A DNA stretch of 64,000 nucleotides. Source: Methylobacterium phyllostachyos. Its GTDB lineage: Bacteria > Pseudomonadota > Alphaproteobacteria > Rhizobiales > Beijerinckiaceae. The notes beneath the pieces are model-generated. The model searched no databases and was not told the DNA's origin. It worked only from the letters and a program-made list of their open reading frames with translations. Of this stretch, positions 52,153 to 59,850 are shown piece by piece (position 1 is the first letter of the stretch; each line of letters opens with the position of its first letter). The stretch is from the NCBI RefSeq assembly GCF_900103445.1, contig NZ_FNHS01000015.1, positions 1 through 64,000 on the forward strand, read 5' to 3'. The position numbers were made by a program, and so were the translations under genes.

Positions 52153-52767
52153 ACCGGCAGGGGCGAACGCCCCGAAGCGGGAACGAAGCGCGCTCTCCAC
52201 CGAAGCGGCCACCGGTTCCGCGCTGGGGAGCGCGCCGAGACAAAAGCCGAGAGCCGTGCGCGGTTGCAACGCGATCCGGCACGGCTCCAACAGGCAACCG
52301 GGCGGCGGTGAACCGCCCGGTTGCCCATGATGCCGCCCTGTGCCGAACCGGATTGCGTAGGCCGCCACCGGCACGCCTCATGGGTGTGGAGGCATGACGT
52401 CTGTCCTGCTGCGCAGATCCGGATCTTAGGCCCCGCAGCGATAAGCGCCCCACGCATGCCTGCTCTTCATTCGCCCACAACGTGTATCACTCCGGATTGC
52501 CCGCTACTTATAGAATAAAAGCCGGCGCATATTTGATTTGTAATGATTTTAATCTAGCTGCTCGATATCTATTTTATAATGATAACGAGATGCTACGCCA
52601 TCAAAACAATCTTATAAAACTCAGATTTCCCCAAATTTGATTTGCTTACCTTGAAATTTTCAAAATGTGATACCAGATTCCACGCCCGACGCGTATTGTT
52701 ATCTATGATTCAAGGATCCGTCTCGATCCTCGAGAGAGGCAACACTGCGGAGGGAGGATTATTTCTA
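52153..52767. other. Intergenic region upstream of the chemoreceptor, with an AT-rich pocket
   Basis: 615 bases. The first third is GC-rich with a perfect 13-bp hairpin (52293-52325). From about 52495 to 52720 the composition changes sharply to AT-rich (runs such as TTGTAATGATTTTAATCTAG and TTTATAATGATAA), unlike the rest of the window. It probably holds the chemoreceptor promoter; no gene or known motif was recognised. Confidence 0.5.
52293..52325. terminator. Perfect 13-bp hairpin downstream of the alcohol dehydrogenase
   Basis: GGCAACCGGGCGG pairs with CCGCCCGGTTGCC around a seven-base loop, 140 bases after the stop. There is no T tract, so it may be a weak or Rho-assisted terminator. Confidence 0.45.
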
Positions 52768-54612
52768 ATGGCCATCATGTTCGATCGAAGCATCACATCG
52801 AAAATCAAGGCTTTGGACCGCTCTCAAGCTGTCATCGAGTTCAACCTCGATGGAACGATCCTGACGGCCAACCAGAATTTCTGTGATGCGCTCGGCTATC
52901 GACTCGAGGAGATCCGCGGCAAGTCGCACGCCCAACTCGTTGATCTGGCCTATCGCGACAGCGAGGCCTACCGGGCGTTCTGGGCAGCGCTGCGGGGCGG
53001 CACGTTCCAGGCGGGCGAGTTCAAGCGCATCGGCAAGGACGGGCGCGAGGTCTGGCTCCAGGCCACCTACAACCCGATCCTCGGCCGCGGCGGCAAGCCG
53101 GTCCGGGTTGTCAAGTTCGCCAGCGACGTCACCGAGCAGGTGCAACGCACGATCGCCTACGAGGGCCAGATCCAGGCTATCGACCGCTCGCAGGCCGTGA
53201 TCGAATTCAAGGTCGATGGAACGATTCTCACCGCCAACGAGAACTTCCTCACCGTTATGGGCTACCGCCTTGAGGAGATCGTCGGCCGGCACCACAGCCT
53301 GTTCATCGAGGCCGCGGCTCGTGACAGCGCCGACTACCGAACCTTCTGGAGCCGCCTGGCCAGCGGCCAGTACGAGATGGCGGAGTTCCGGCGCGTCGCC
53401 AAGGACGGCCACATCGTCCACATTCAGGGATCGTACAATCCGGTCTTCGACCGCGACGGGCGGCTTCTCAAGATCGTCAAGTTCGCCACCGATGTCACCG
53501 AGCAGGTGGTCCGCACCATCGCGTATGAGGGGCAGATCAAGGCCATCAACCGGTCGCAGGCCGTGATCGAGTTTGCCGCCGACGGGACGATCCTCACGGC
53601 GAACGAGAACTTCCTCACCGTGCTGGGCTATCGCCTGGACGAGATCGTCGGCCGTCATCACAGCCTGTTCATCGAGCCGGCGGCCCGCGAGAGCCCGGAA
53701 TACCGCACCTTCTGGAGTCGTCTGGCCGGCGGTCAGTACGAGATGGACGAGTTCCGGCGCGTCGCGAAGGACGGCCATATCGTCCACATCCAGGGATCGT
53801 ACAATCCGGTCTTCGACCGCGACGGGCGGCTCCTCAAGATCGTCAAGTTCGCCACCGACGTCACGCCCCTGGCGCAGGATCGGGAGCACCGCGCCGAGCT
53901 GCAGGGCGCCATCGTGCGCGATCTGAACGCCATCGCGGAAGCCTCGTCGAGCGTTTCCCAGCAGGCCGAGCAGGCGGCAAGCTCCTCGACACAGGTCTCC
54001 AGCGAGATCCAGGCTGTTGCCTCCGGAGCCGAAGAACTCGCAGCCTCGGTCTCTGAGATCAGCGGTCAGGTGGTGCAGGCCTCGCAGATTTCCGGACAGG
54101 CGGTCGATCAGGCGAAGGCGACGCAGGCGATCATCGGCGGCCTCAGCGAGGCGGCCACACAGATCGGCGAGGTCGTGGCGCTGATCCAGAGCATCGCGGC
54201 GCAGACGAACCTGCTCGCGCTCAACGCCACCATCGAGGCCGCGCGCGCCGGCGACGCGGGAAGGGGCTTCGCGGTGGTCGCCGCCGAGGTGAAGGAGCTG
54301 GCGAACCAGACGGCCCGGGCGACCGAGCAGATCGGCTCGCAGATTGCCGGGACCCAGGACGCCACCCGGGAGGCCGTGGAGGCAATCGGCGCGATCCAAT
54401 CCACGATCGTGCGGCTCAATGAGGTCGCCAGTGCGATCTCCACGGCCGTGGAGCAGCAATCCGCCGTCACGCGCGAGATGTCGGCGAACATGCAGACGGC
54501 GGCACAGGGGGTCGGTGCAATCACCAGCGGCCTGGGCCTCATCGCCCAATCGGCCGTGGAGGCGGACCAAGCCACGCAGAAGCTGCGCACCGCCGCCCAG
54601 AGCCTCGCATAA
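52768..54612 (+). CDS. Soluble methyl-accepting chemotaxis protein with three PAS domains
   Basis: 614-residue cytoplasmic chemoreceptor without membrane spans. PAS1 at about residues 10-130, PAS2 at 131-252, PAS3 at 253-375, each starting R-S-Q-A-V-I-E-F and ending V-K-F-A-(T/S)-D-V-T; then the MCP signalling domain with the hairpin tip QTNLLALNATIEAARAGDAGRGFAVVAAEVKELANQ. PAS2 and PAS3 are nearly identical. It ends without a CheR-docking pentapeptide. ATG at 52768 follows GGAGGGAGG; the longer frame lacks a ribosome site. It likely senses an internal signal such as redox state or oxygen. Confidence 0.9.
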   Translation: MAIMFDRSITSKIKALDRSQAVIEFNLDGTILTANQNFCDALGYRLEEIRGKSHAQLVDLAYRDSEAYRAFWAALRGGTFQAGEFKRIGKDGREVWLQATYNPILGRGGKPVRVVKFASDVTEQVQRTIAYEGQIQAIDRSQAVIEFKVDGTILTANENFLTVMGYRLEEIVGRHHSLFIEAAARDSADYRTFWSRLASGQYEMAEFRRVAKDGHIVHIQGSYNPVFDRDGRLLKIVKFATDVTEQVVRTIAYEGQIKAINRSQAVIEFAADGTILTANENFLTVLGYRLDEIVGRHHSLFIEPAARESPEYRTFWSRLAGGQYEMDEFRRVAKDGHIVHIQGSYNPVFDRDGRLLKIVKFATDVTPLAQDREHRAELQGAIVRDLNAIAEASSSVSQQAEQAASSSTQVSSEIQAVASGAEELAASVSEISGQVVQASQISGQAVDQAKATQAIIGGLSEAATQIGEVVALIQSIAAQTNLLALNATIEAARAGDAGRGFAVVAAEVKELANQTARATEQIGSQIAGTQDATREAVEAIGAIQSTIVRLNEVASAISTAVEQQSAVTREMSANMQTAAQGVGAITSGLGLIAQSAVEADQATQKLRTAAQSLA

Positions 54613-54707
54613 CCACCGGCCACAACCGTCGGTGTTGACGACCCTACGCCCTGCGCCGAGAAGGCGCGGGGTCCCGGATACGGGACCGGGATGGGCGGGA
54701 CTGCGCG

Positions 54708-55379
54708 ATGTGCAACCTCTACAGCCTGCGCACCGGCCCGGCGGCTTTGCGCCGCGCCTTCGGGATCGCGGACGACCGCACCGGCAACCTGCCGCCCCTG
54801 CCGGCGATCTTCCCCGACCAGATGGCCCCGGTGGTGCGCAACGGTGCGGCCGGCCGGGAGCTCGCGATGCTGCGCTGGGGCCTGCCTGGCCCGAAGGCGT
54901 TCGGCGAGCAGCCCATCACCAACGTGCGCAACGTCGCGAGCCCGCATTGGCGGCCCTGGCTTGGGCCGGCGCACCGCTGCCTCGTGCCGGCAACCGCGTT
55001 CAGCGAGTATGCCGACACGAAGCCGCGCAAGACCCCGGTCTGGTTCGCCCTGGAGGAGGACAGGCCGCTCTTCGCGTTCGCGGGGATCTGCCGGCCCTGG
55101 ACCGGCGTGCGCGGGACGAAGCGCGAGAACCCGGACCGCGTTGAGGCCGAGCACATGCTGTTCGCCTTCCTGACCACGGAGGCAAACGGCGTCGTCGGCC
55201 CGGTTCACCCGAAGGCGATGCCGGTCCTGCTCACGAGCCCGGAGGAATGGGCAACCTGGCTCGAAGCCCCGACCGCGGAGGCGCTCCGTCTCCAGCGTCC
55301 GCTATCGGATTCGGCGATGCGGGAGGTCGCCCGCGGCCCGCGCTCCGACGGGCCCGAATCGGAGTCGGACGGGACCTGA
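54708..55379 (+). CDS. SRAP-domain (SOS response-associated) protein, YedK/HMCES family
   Basis: 223-residue protein that crosslinks to abasic sites in single-stranded DNA. The catalytic Cys follows the initiator Met (MCNLY); the other conserved residues are in ITNVRNVA, ATAFSEYAD (Glu) and VHPKAMPVLLT (His). No LexA box was found in the 95 bases upstream. It is a single gene. Confidence 0.9.
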   Translation: MCNLYSLRTGPAALRRAFGIADDRTGNLPPLPAIFPDQMAPVVRNGAAGRELAMLRWGLPGPKAFGEQPITNVRNVASPHWRPWLGPAHRCLVPATAFSEYADTKPRKTPVWFALEEDRPLFAFAGICRPWTGVRGTKRENPDRVEAEHMLFAFLTTEANGVVGPVHPKAMPVLLTSPEEWATWLEAPTAEALRLQRPLSDSAMREVARGPRSDGPESESDGT

Positions 55380-55392
55380 CGTCCGGCCGCGA

Positions 55393-55653
55393 TTACTGAA
55401 CCGGGCCGCCGTCGCGCGCCTGGAGCAGGCGGATCGCCTCGGCCAGGACCGCGTGCAGATCCGCTGCGCCCTGCGCGCTGAGCGGCAGGCCGACCCGCTG
55501 GCCGTGGATCGTGTCGAGCACGACCATGGCGAGATCCTCGCCGATCAGCAGGCTGGGCTTCGGCAGGCAGAGCGGCAGGACGAAATCGCCCTCCGCTTGA
55601 CCCAGCACGTCCACCGCATCGGTCGGGCGGAAAGGGGGTTTTGCGTCGGTCAT
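55393..55653 (-). CDS. Hypothetical protein
   Basis: 86 residues, soluble, with a strand-rich first half (FVLPLCLPKPSLLIGEDLAMVVLDTIHGQRVGLPLS) and a helical end. The ATG overlaps the stop of the upstream Gly/Ala-repeat gene by four bases, so they are translated together. No family recognised. Confidence 0.6.
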   Translation of the reverse strand: MTDAKPPFRPTDAVDVLGQAEGDFVLPLCLPKPSLLIGEDLAMVVLDTIHGQRVGLPLSAQGAADLHAVLAEAIRLLQARDGGPVQ

Positions 55654-55952
55654 CGGGGCTCTCCCCTGTCATCCCGGTCCGGCAGGCGCAGCGACCGGAC
55701 CGTCAGCGTGTCGATCTCAAGCGACCCGACCTCCAGCGCCCCTACACGGGCGCGGCCGACCGACAGGCGGCCGATCGCGAAGGCCCCGATCGCCACCGCC
55801 CCGAAGGCCGCGGCTCCGAGCGCGAGCGCGCCCAGCGCCGAGGCGCCCATCGCCCCGGCCCCGACGGCGCCTGTCCCGAGCACCGCCGTGTCCTCTGTGA
55901 GGGGCGCAGCCGCGCGCCCACGCCTATCCTGGGGCATCCTCGATGCGCGCAT
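55650..55952 (-). CDS. Gly/Ala-periodic protein of unknown function
   Basis: 100 residues. From about residue 25 the chain repeats G-A-x-A-(M/L/F)-G-A (GAVGAGAMGASALGALALGAAAFGAVAIGAFAIG), then turns into a valine/leucine ladder (LEVGSLEIDTLTVRSLRL). It could be a membrane hairpin followed by a beta segment. ATG at 55950-55952 has GAGAGGGGG upstream. Coupled to the next gene by a four-base overlap. No function known. Confidence 0.55.
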   Translation of the reverse strand: MRASRMPQDRRGRAAAPLTEDTAVLGTGAVGAGAMGASALGALALGAAAFGAVAIGAFAIGRLSVGRARVGALEVGSLEIDTLTVRSLRLPDRDDRGEPR

Positions 55953-56076
55953 GCGGCCCCCTCTCGCGGCGGTTCGGAGGGCCTGTATAGCCGATGTTAA
56001 CCGGGCTTTCACGTGATCCGGCCGACGCTGGCGCCTCTTCAACCGCGCATCCGCTTGAGCCGAGAGGACGCCGCCC

Positions 56077-56238
56077 GTGTCGCACCTGCTCCAGCCCCTC
56101 GCGATCTTCGCCTGCGGCTGCCTGCTGATCCATGCGGGTCGCGCCTATGCCCGCGCCACCACGATGCTGCTCTCGGCCACCGCCCTGACGCTGAGCGTGA
56201 CGCTGGGCACCCTGCTCTGCCAGCGGATCGGTCAGTAG
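56077..56238 (+). CDS. Small hydrophobic protein (53 residues, GTG start)
   Basis: Reads MSHLLQPLAIFACGCLLIHA, then RAYARATTMLLSATALTLSV and a short tail. Two hydrophobic segments suggest a membrane hairpin. GAGAGGA lies eight bases before the GTG. Its end overlaps the convergent PPOX gene by seven bases. Moderate support only. Confidence 0.45.
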   Translation: MSHLLQPLAIFACGCLLIHAGRAYARATTMLLSATALTLSVTLGTLLCQRIGQ

Positions 56239-56918
56239 AGCCGCGTCCGGTAGGCATCGGCGATCGAGGCCTCGGCCTCCACGACCGTCGCGGCCGCGGT
56301 CTGCTCGGCGAGGATGCGGCCGAGGCTCGGGAAGGTATCGCGCGGGACGTGCCGCGCCGGGTCCCACAGCTGCGAGCGGATGATCGCCTTGCCGCACTGG
56401 AAGAACGCCTCCCGCACCTGCACCAGCAGGCCGGCTTTCGGCACCTTGCCGTCGGCCACCAGGGGTTCGAGCAGGGCCGGATCCCGCGCCAGGGCGGCCG
56501 TGCCGTTCACCCGCAGGGTCTCGTTGATCCCCGGTACGAGGAAGATCAGCCCGAGCCCAGGGCACCCGAGCAGGTTGACGAACGTGTCGATCCGGTTGTT
56601 GCCGCGCCGGTCCGGGATCACCAGGGTGCGGTCATCGGGGACGGCCACGAAGCCAGGGGCGTCCCCGCGGGGGCTGGCATCGACGTTGCCGGCCGCATCG
56701 GCGCTGGCCACCACCAGGAAGGGCGAGAGGGCGATGAACCGCCGCGCATAGGCGTCGAGGTGGTCCAGCACCTTGTGGGCGGCGAGCGGTCCCACGGCGC
56801 CGAACTGCGCGCGCAGATCCGCTTCATCACAAGCCGCGGGGGAAGCGGGCGTTACAGCATCCATCGGCACCTCATCGCGCAGAGCCTCGAACTCACGCGG
56901 CGGAGGAGGCAACGTCAA
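56232..56918 (-). CDS. PPOX-class (pyridoxamine 5'-phosphate oxidase-like) flavoprotein
   Basis: 228-residue split-barrel FMN protein. Key segments: FLVVASADAAGNVDASPRGDAPGFVAVPDDRTLVIPDRRGNNRIDTFVNLL, then GLIFLVPGINETLRVNGTAAL and a Cys-containing helix AFFQCGKAIIRSQLW. This is the MSMEG_1061-like subfamily of unknown substrate. Start overlaps the upstream stop (ATGA); an internal ATG at 56862-56864 with GAGG is an alternative. Confidence 0.86.
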   Translation of the reverse strand: MTLPPPPREFEALRDEVPMDAVTPASPAACDEADLRAQFGAVGPLAAHKVLDHLDAYARRFIALSPFLVVASADAAGNVDASPRGDAPGFVAVPDDRTLVIPDRRGNNRIDTFVNLLGCPGLGLIFLVPGINETLRVNGTAALARDPALLEPLVADGKVPKAGLLVQVREAFFQCGKAIIRSQLWDPARHVPRDTFPSLGRILAEQTAAATVVEAEASIADAYRTRLY

Positions 56919-58309
56919 GGCCAGACCCGGATCGCCACCGGGCGCCGCAGCAGGTCCCGATCCGAGGTGATGGTGCAGCCCTCGGTCCGCAGGCTGGCAT
57001 AGGTGAGGAGCGCCGTGTCGCCGACATCGTCGAAATTGCGCCCCTTCGCGTCCGGATCGAGCAGCGACGGGTAGGCGATCAGCGGTCCGGTCGCGGTGCA
57101 GGGATCGTCGTAGAGGGTCGCGCCCGCAACGAGCAGGCGGGGCTGGTCCCAGGTGATCAGGTCGCGGGAGCTGGTCCAGTAGAAGCCCGATCGCGAAAAG
57201 CCGTCACCGGCCTTGGCCATGAACACCGCGATCCAGGCGCCCGAGCCCCGGTGCCGGACCACGGCGCCGACCGGCCCCGGGAACGGCCCGACCGGCTGGC
57301 AGGTGGCGGGTTTTGGCACAGGTGCCCGATAGGGATCCGGGAAGGCGGCGGTGAAGCCGGTGCCGGTCCAGGCCCGCCAGCGGGTCGGGTCGGCGGGATC
57401 GTCGCTGCGGAACAGGCAGACGCCCGCCTCCTGATCGCTCCCCGGGCGGCTCCAGCCGGTGGTCGAGGCAAGGAAGTAGCGCCAGCGCCCGTCCGCCACG
57501 ATGTTCGACGGGTTGAAGAAACCCCGGTGGTGCCCCTGGTCGATCTCCTGCCGGAACGGAGCGCCGGCCACCACGACGGGTGGGTGTTTACGCGTGAAGC
57601 TGCGGCCACCATCCGCGGAGGCGGCGGCCGTGATCGTGTTGTACCAGCAGGCCATGTAGGTGCCCGCCGGGCAGCGGCCGGGATGCTCGTTGGCCTGATA
57701 CTCGTGGTGGAGGAGCGCGGCGACGTGGGTGCCGTCCTCGGTCCAAGTGGCGGTGATCCAGGAGCGGTCGTCGTAGGCGGCCGGGTCCGACTTCTCGCCG
57801 GAATCGAGCACGATTGTGCAGTCGAGCTTCAGATGGTCGAGATCCGGGCCCCGCAGAGCCCGGTTGCGGTAATGCATGCCGTAGAGCGCCACCGCGCCGG
57901 ACGCTTCGCGGAAGGCGCGGGCCGGGGCGTCCGGAACATCGGCGCCGTCGCAGGCATCGCGGCCGGCCTTGAAGACGATCGACGGCGGGCCGACCAGGGT
58001 GAGGGCCGAGAGCGGGGGATCGGATGCGGCAAGGGCTGGGAAAGGTAAGATGGCGAGGAGCAGCAGTGCCGGACATGTGAAGCGCGACGCCCTCCCTCCC
58101 CCCTTTGCGGGGGAGGGTGGCCCCTGCGTCAGCAGGGGTCGGGAGAGGGGAACCCGGCTTCCGAAAGGACCGCGACCTTCGTGAAGGCCAAGGTCTTCTT
58201 CTGCACCGTCGCTCCCCTCTCCCGACCCGCTTCGCGGGCCACCCTCCCCCGCAGAGGGGGGAGGGATAGTCCCGCGGCGATCCCCGACGACCCGATCCGC
58301 CAAGCCCAT
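56915..58309 (-). CDS. Exported beta-propeller-like hypothetical protein with a repeat-altered N-terminus
   Basis: 464 residues from the ATG at 58307-58309. A hydrophobic signal-like segment, CPALLLLAILPFPALAA, appears only at about residues 80-96; no start codon exists in frame between it and the family B repeat (58093-58266), so translation has to run through the repeat. After the signal, repeated Trp/Asp/Gly motifs (WITATWTEDGTHVAALLHHEYQ, SNIVADGRWRYFLAST, GFYWTSSRDLITWDQPRLL) look like blades of a sialidase or GH43-type propeller. Function unknown. The start may have been damaged by the repeat. Confidence 0.6.
   Translation of the reverse strand: MGLADRVVGDRRGTIPPPSAGEGGPRSGSGEGSDGAEEDLGLHEGRGPFGSRVPLSRPLLTQGPPSPAKGGGRASRFTCPALLLLAILPFPALAASDPPLSALTLVGPPSIVFKAGRDACDGADVPDAPARAFREASGAVALYGMHYRNRALRGPDLDHLKLDCTIVLDSGEKSDPAAYDDRSWITATWTEDGTHVAALLHHEYQANEHPGRCPAGTYMACWYNTITAAASADGGRSFTRKHPPVVVAGAPFRQEIDQGHHRGFFNPSNIVADGRWRYFLASTTGWSRPGSDQEAGVCLFRSDDPADPTRWRAWTGTGFTAAFPDPYRAPVPKPATCQPVGPFPGPVGAVVRHRGSGAWIAVFMAKAGDGFSRSGFYWTSSRDLITWDQPRLLVAGATLYDDPCTATGPLIAYPSLLDPDAKGRNFDDVGDTALLTYASLRTEGCTITSDRDLLRRPVAIRVWP
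58093..58266. repeat. Palindromic repeat, family B (copy at the propeller gene)
   Basis: 174 bp with arms of about 55 bases that are near-perfect inverted copies: CCCTCCCCCCTTTGCGGGGG and GTCGGGAGAGGGG on the left, mirrored by CCCCTCTCCCGAC and CCCCCGCAGAGGGGGGAGGG on the right. The ends and layout look like a small non-autonomous mobile element. Confidence 0.8.
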
Positions 58310-58415
58310 GGCACCTATCCGGCTGCGTCCCGGCCGCGCCTGGACAAACAGGCTGAGATTCGCTTGAGAACCATTACAGAGTGCTTGCACTTCACTGGCC
58401 CGCCAAGAGTCTCCC

Positions 58416-59027
58416 ATGGTTCTCCTGATCCTCGGGCTCGTGCTGTTCCTCGGCACGCATGCCTTCTCGATGGCCCGTACCCGGCGCGCCGCGATCGTCG
58501 GCCGGATCGGCGAGAACCGCTACAAGCTCGGCTACACCGCCCTGTCGCTGCTCGGGCTCGTACTGATTGGAATCGGCTTCCACGATTACCGGCTGAATGG
58601 CTACATCCAGGTCTGGGATCCGCCGGTCTGGACGCGCCACCTCGCGCTGACGCTGGTGCTGCTCGCCTTCATCTGCCTCGCCGCCGCCTACCTGCCGGGC
58701 CATATCCGCGCCAAGGCCAAGCATCCGATGCTGCTCGCCGTGAAGATCTGGGCGACGGCGCATCTGCTGGCCAACGGTGATCTCGGCTCAATGCTGCTGT
58801 TCGGCGGCTTCCTGGCCTGGGCGGTGACGGCGCGGATCAGCGCCAAGCGCCGCGCCCTCGCGCCGGGAGCGGTGGCAGCTCAGCATGGCGGTCCCGCGGC
58901 GGCACCCCATGGCTGGCGCAACGACATCCTGGCGGTGGTGATCGGCACCGCTGCGTGGTTCGTCTTCGCCCGCTACCTGCACTACCCGGTGATCGGCGTG
59001 CCGGTCTGGCCGGGCACGACGGCCTGA
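58416..59027 (+). CDS. NnrU family membrane protein
   Basis: 203-residue inner-membrane protein. It opens MVLLILGLVLFLGTHAFSM and shows about five membrane spans, with GYTALSLLGLVLIGIGF and KIWATAHLLANGDLGSMLLFGGFLAWAV, the NnrU signature. The family was first linked to nitrite/nitric-oxide respiration genes, but none lie nearby; a haem- or isoprenoid-related role is also discussed. Divergent from the propeller gene. Confidence 0.88.
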   Translation: MVLLILGLVLFLGTHAFSMARTRRAAIVGRIGENRYKLGYTALSLLGLVLIGIGFHDYRLNGYIQVWDPPVWTRHLALTLVLLAFICLAAAYLPGHIRAKAKHPMLLAVKIWATAHLLANGDLGSMLLFGGFLAWAVTARISAKRRALAPGAVAAQHGGPAAAPHGWRNDILAVVIGTAAWFVFARYLHYPVIGVPVWPGTTA

Positions 59028-59113
59028 CTGTCGCCAACCCGGCGCCCGTGTGTTAGGCGCGGGGCCCGATCGCGCTACGAGGTGGGCCGCCGGCAGGGGT
59101 GGCCCGGGATTGA

Positions 59114-59824
59114 ATGGCCGAGAACAACGAGTTCCTTCGCGAAGTCGACGAGGATTACCGCCGCGACCGGATCCTCCAGATCTGGAAGCGCTACAGCGGC
59201 GTGATCATCGCGCTCGCCGTGCTCCTCGTGGCCGGTGTCGCGGGCTGGCGCTACTGGCAGGCCCAGCAGCGCGCCGCCGCCGAGACGGCTTCCGTCCAGT
59301 TCGACGACGCCAACCGCCTCGCCAAGGACGGCAAGGTCGCGGAGGCCGACAAGGCGTTCGACGCCATCGAGGCGCAGGCCCCCGCCGGTTACCGGCTGCT
59401 CGCCCGCTTCCGCGCGGCGGCCGAGACCGGCAAGCGCGACCCGGCGGCGGGCGCGGCCGACTTCGACAAGCTCGCCGACGATACCGGCCTCGGCGACGGC
59501 CTGCGCGACCTCGCCCGCCTGCGCGCGGCCCTGCTGCGGCTCGACGGGCCGAACCCGGATCCGGCGCTCGCCAACCTCCAGGGTCTGGCCGCCGGCACGC
59601 CGTTCCGCCACACTGCCCGTGAGATGCTGGGGCTGGCCGCCCTGAAGAAGGGCGACTACGAGGAGGCCGGCCGCTGGTTCGACCAGATCGTGGCCGATCC
59701 CGAGACCCCGCGGGCCCTGCGCGATCGGATCGAGGTCTACGCGGCCATCGTGGCGGGTGGTCCCGTCACAGTGACCGAGGCCAAGCCCGAGCCCGCCGCA
59801 CCGCCCCCGCCGATCACGCGCTGA
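59114..59824 (+). CDS. Membrane-anchored TPR protein (YfgM/DUF2133 type)
   Basis: 236 residues. A short cytoplasmic start (NEFLREVDEDYRRDRILQIWKRY) precedes a single membrane span (IIALAVLLVAGVAGWRYW), then a periplasmic helical repeat domain with AREMLGLAALKKGDYEEAGRWFDQIVADPETPRALRDRIE. Homologues are ancillary factors of the SecYEG translocon. der follows 26 bases downstream, a common arrangement. Confidence 0.86.
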   Translation: MAENNEFLREVDEDYRRDRILQIWKRYSGVIIALAVLLVAGVAGWRYWQAQQRAAAETASVQFDDANRLAKDGKVAEADKAFDAIEAQAPAGYRLLARFRAAAETGKRDPAAGAADFDKLADDTGLGDGLRDLARLRAALLRLDGPNPDPALANLQGLAAGTPFRHTAREMLGLAALKKGDYEEAGRWFDQIVADPETPRALRDRIEVYAAIVAGGPVTVTEAKPEPAAPPPPITR

Positions 59825-59850
59825 TTTCTTCGAACTTTTCGAGACCTATC

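Noticed and set aside
57588..58076. Alternative minus-strand frame starting ATG at 58074-58076 in front of the propeller gene
   Set aside because: It is out of frame with the signal-like segment and the propeller motifs and gives an Arg/Pro-rich shadow.
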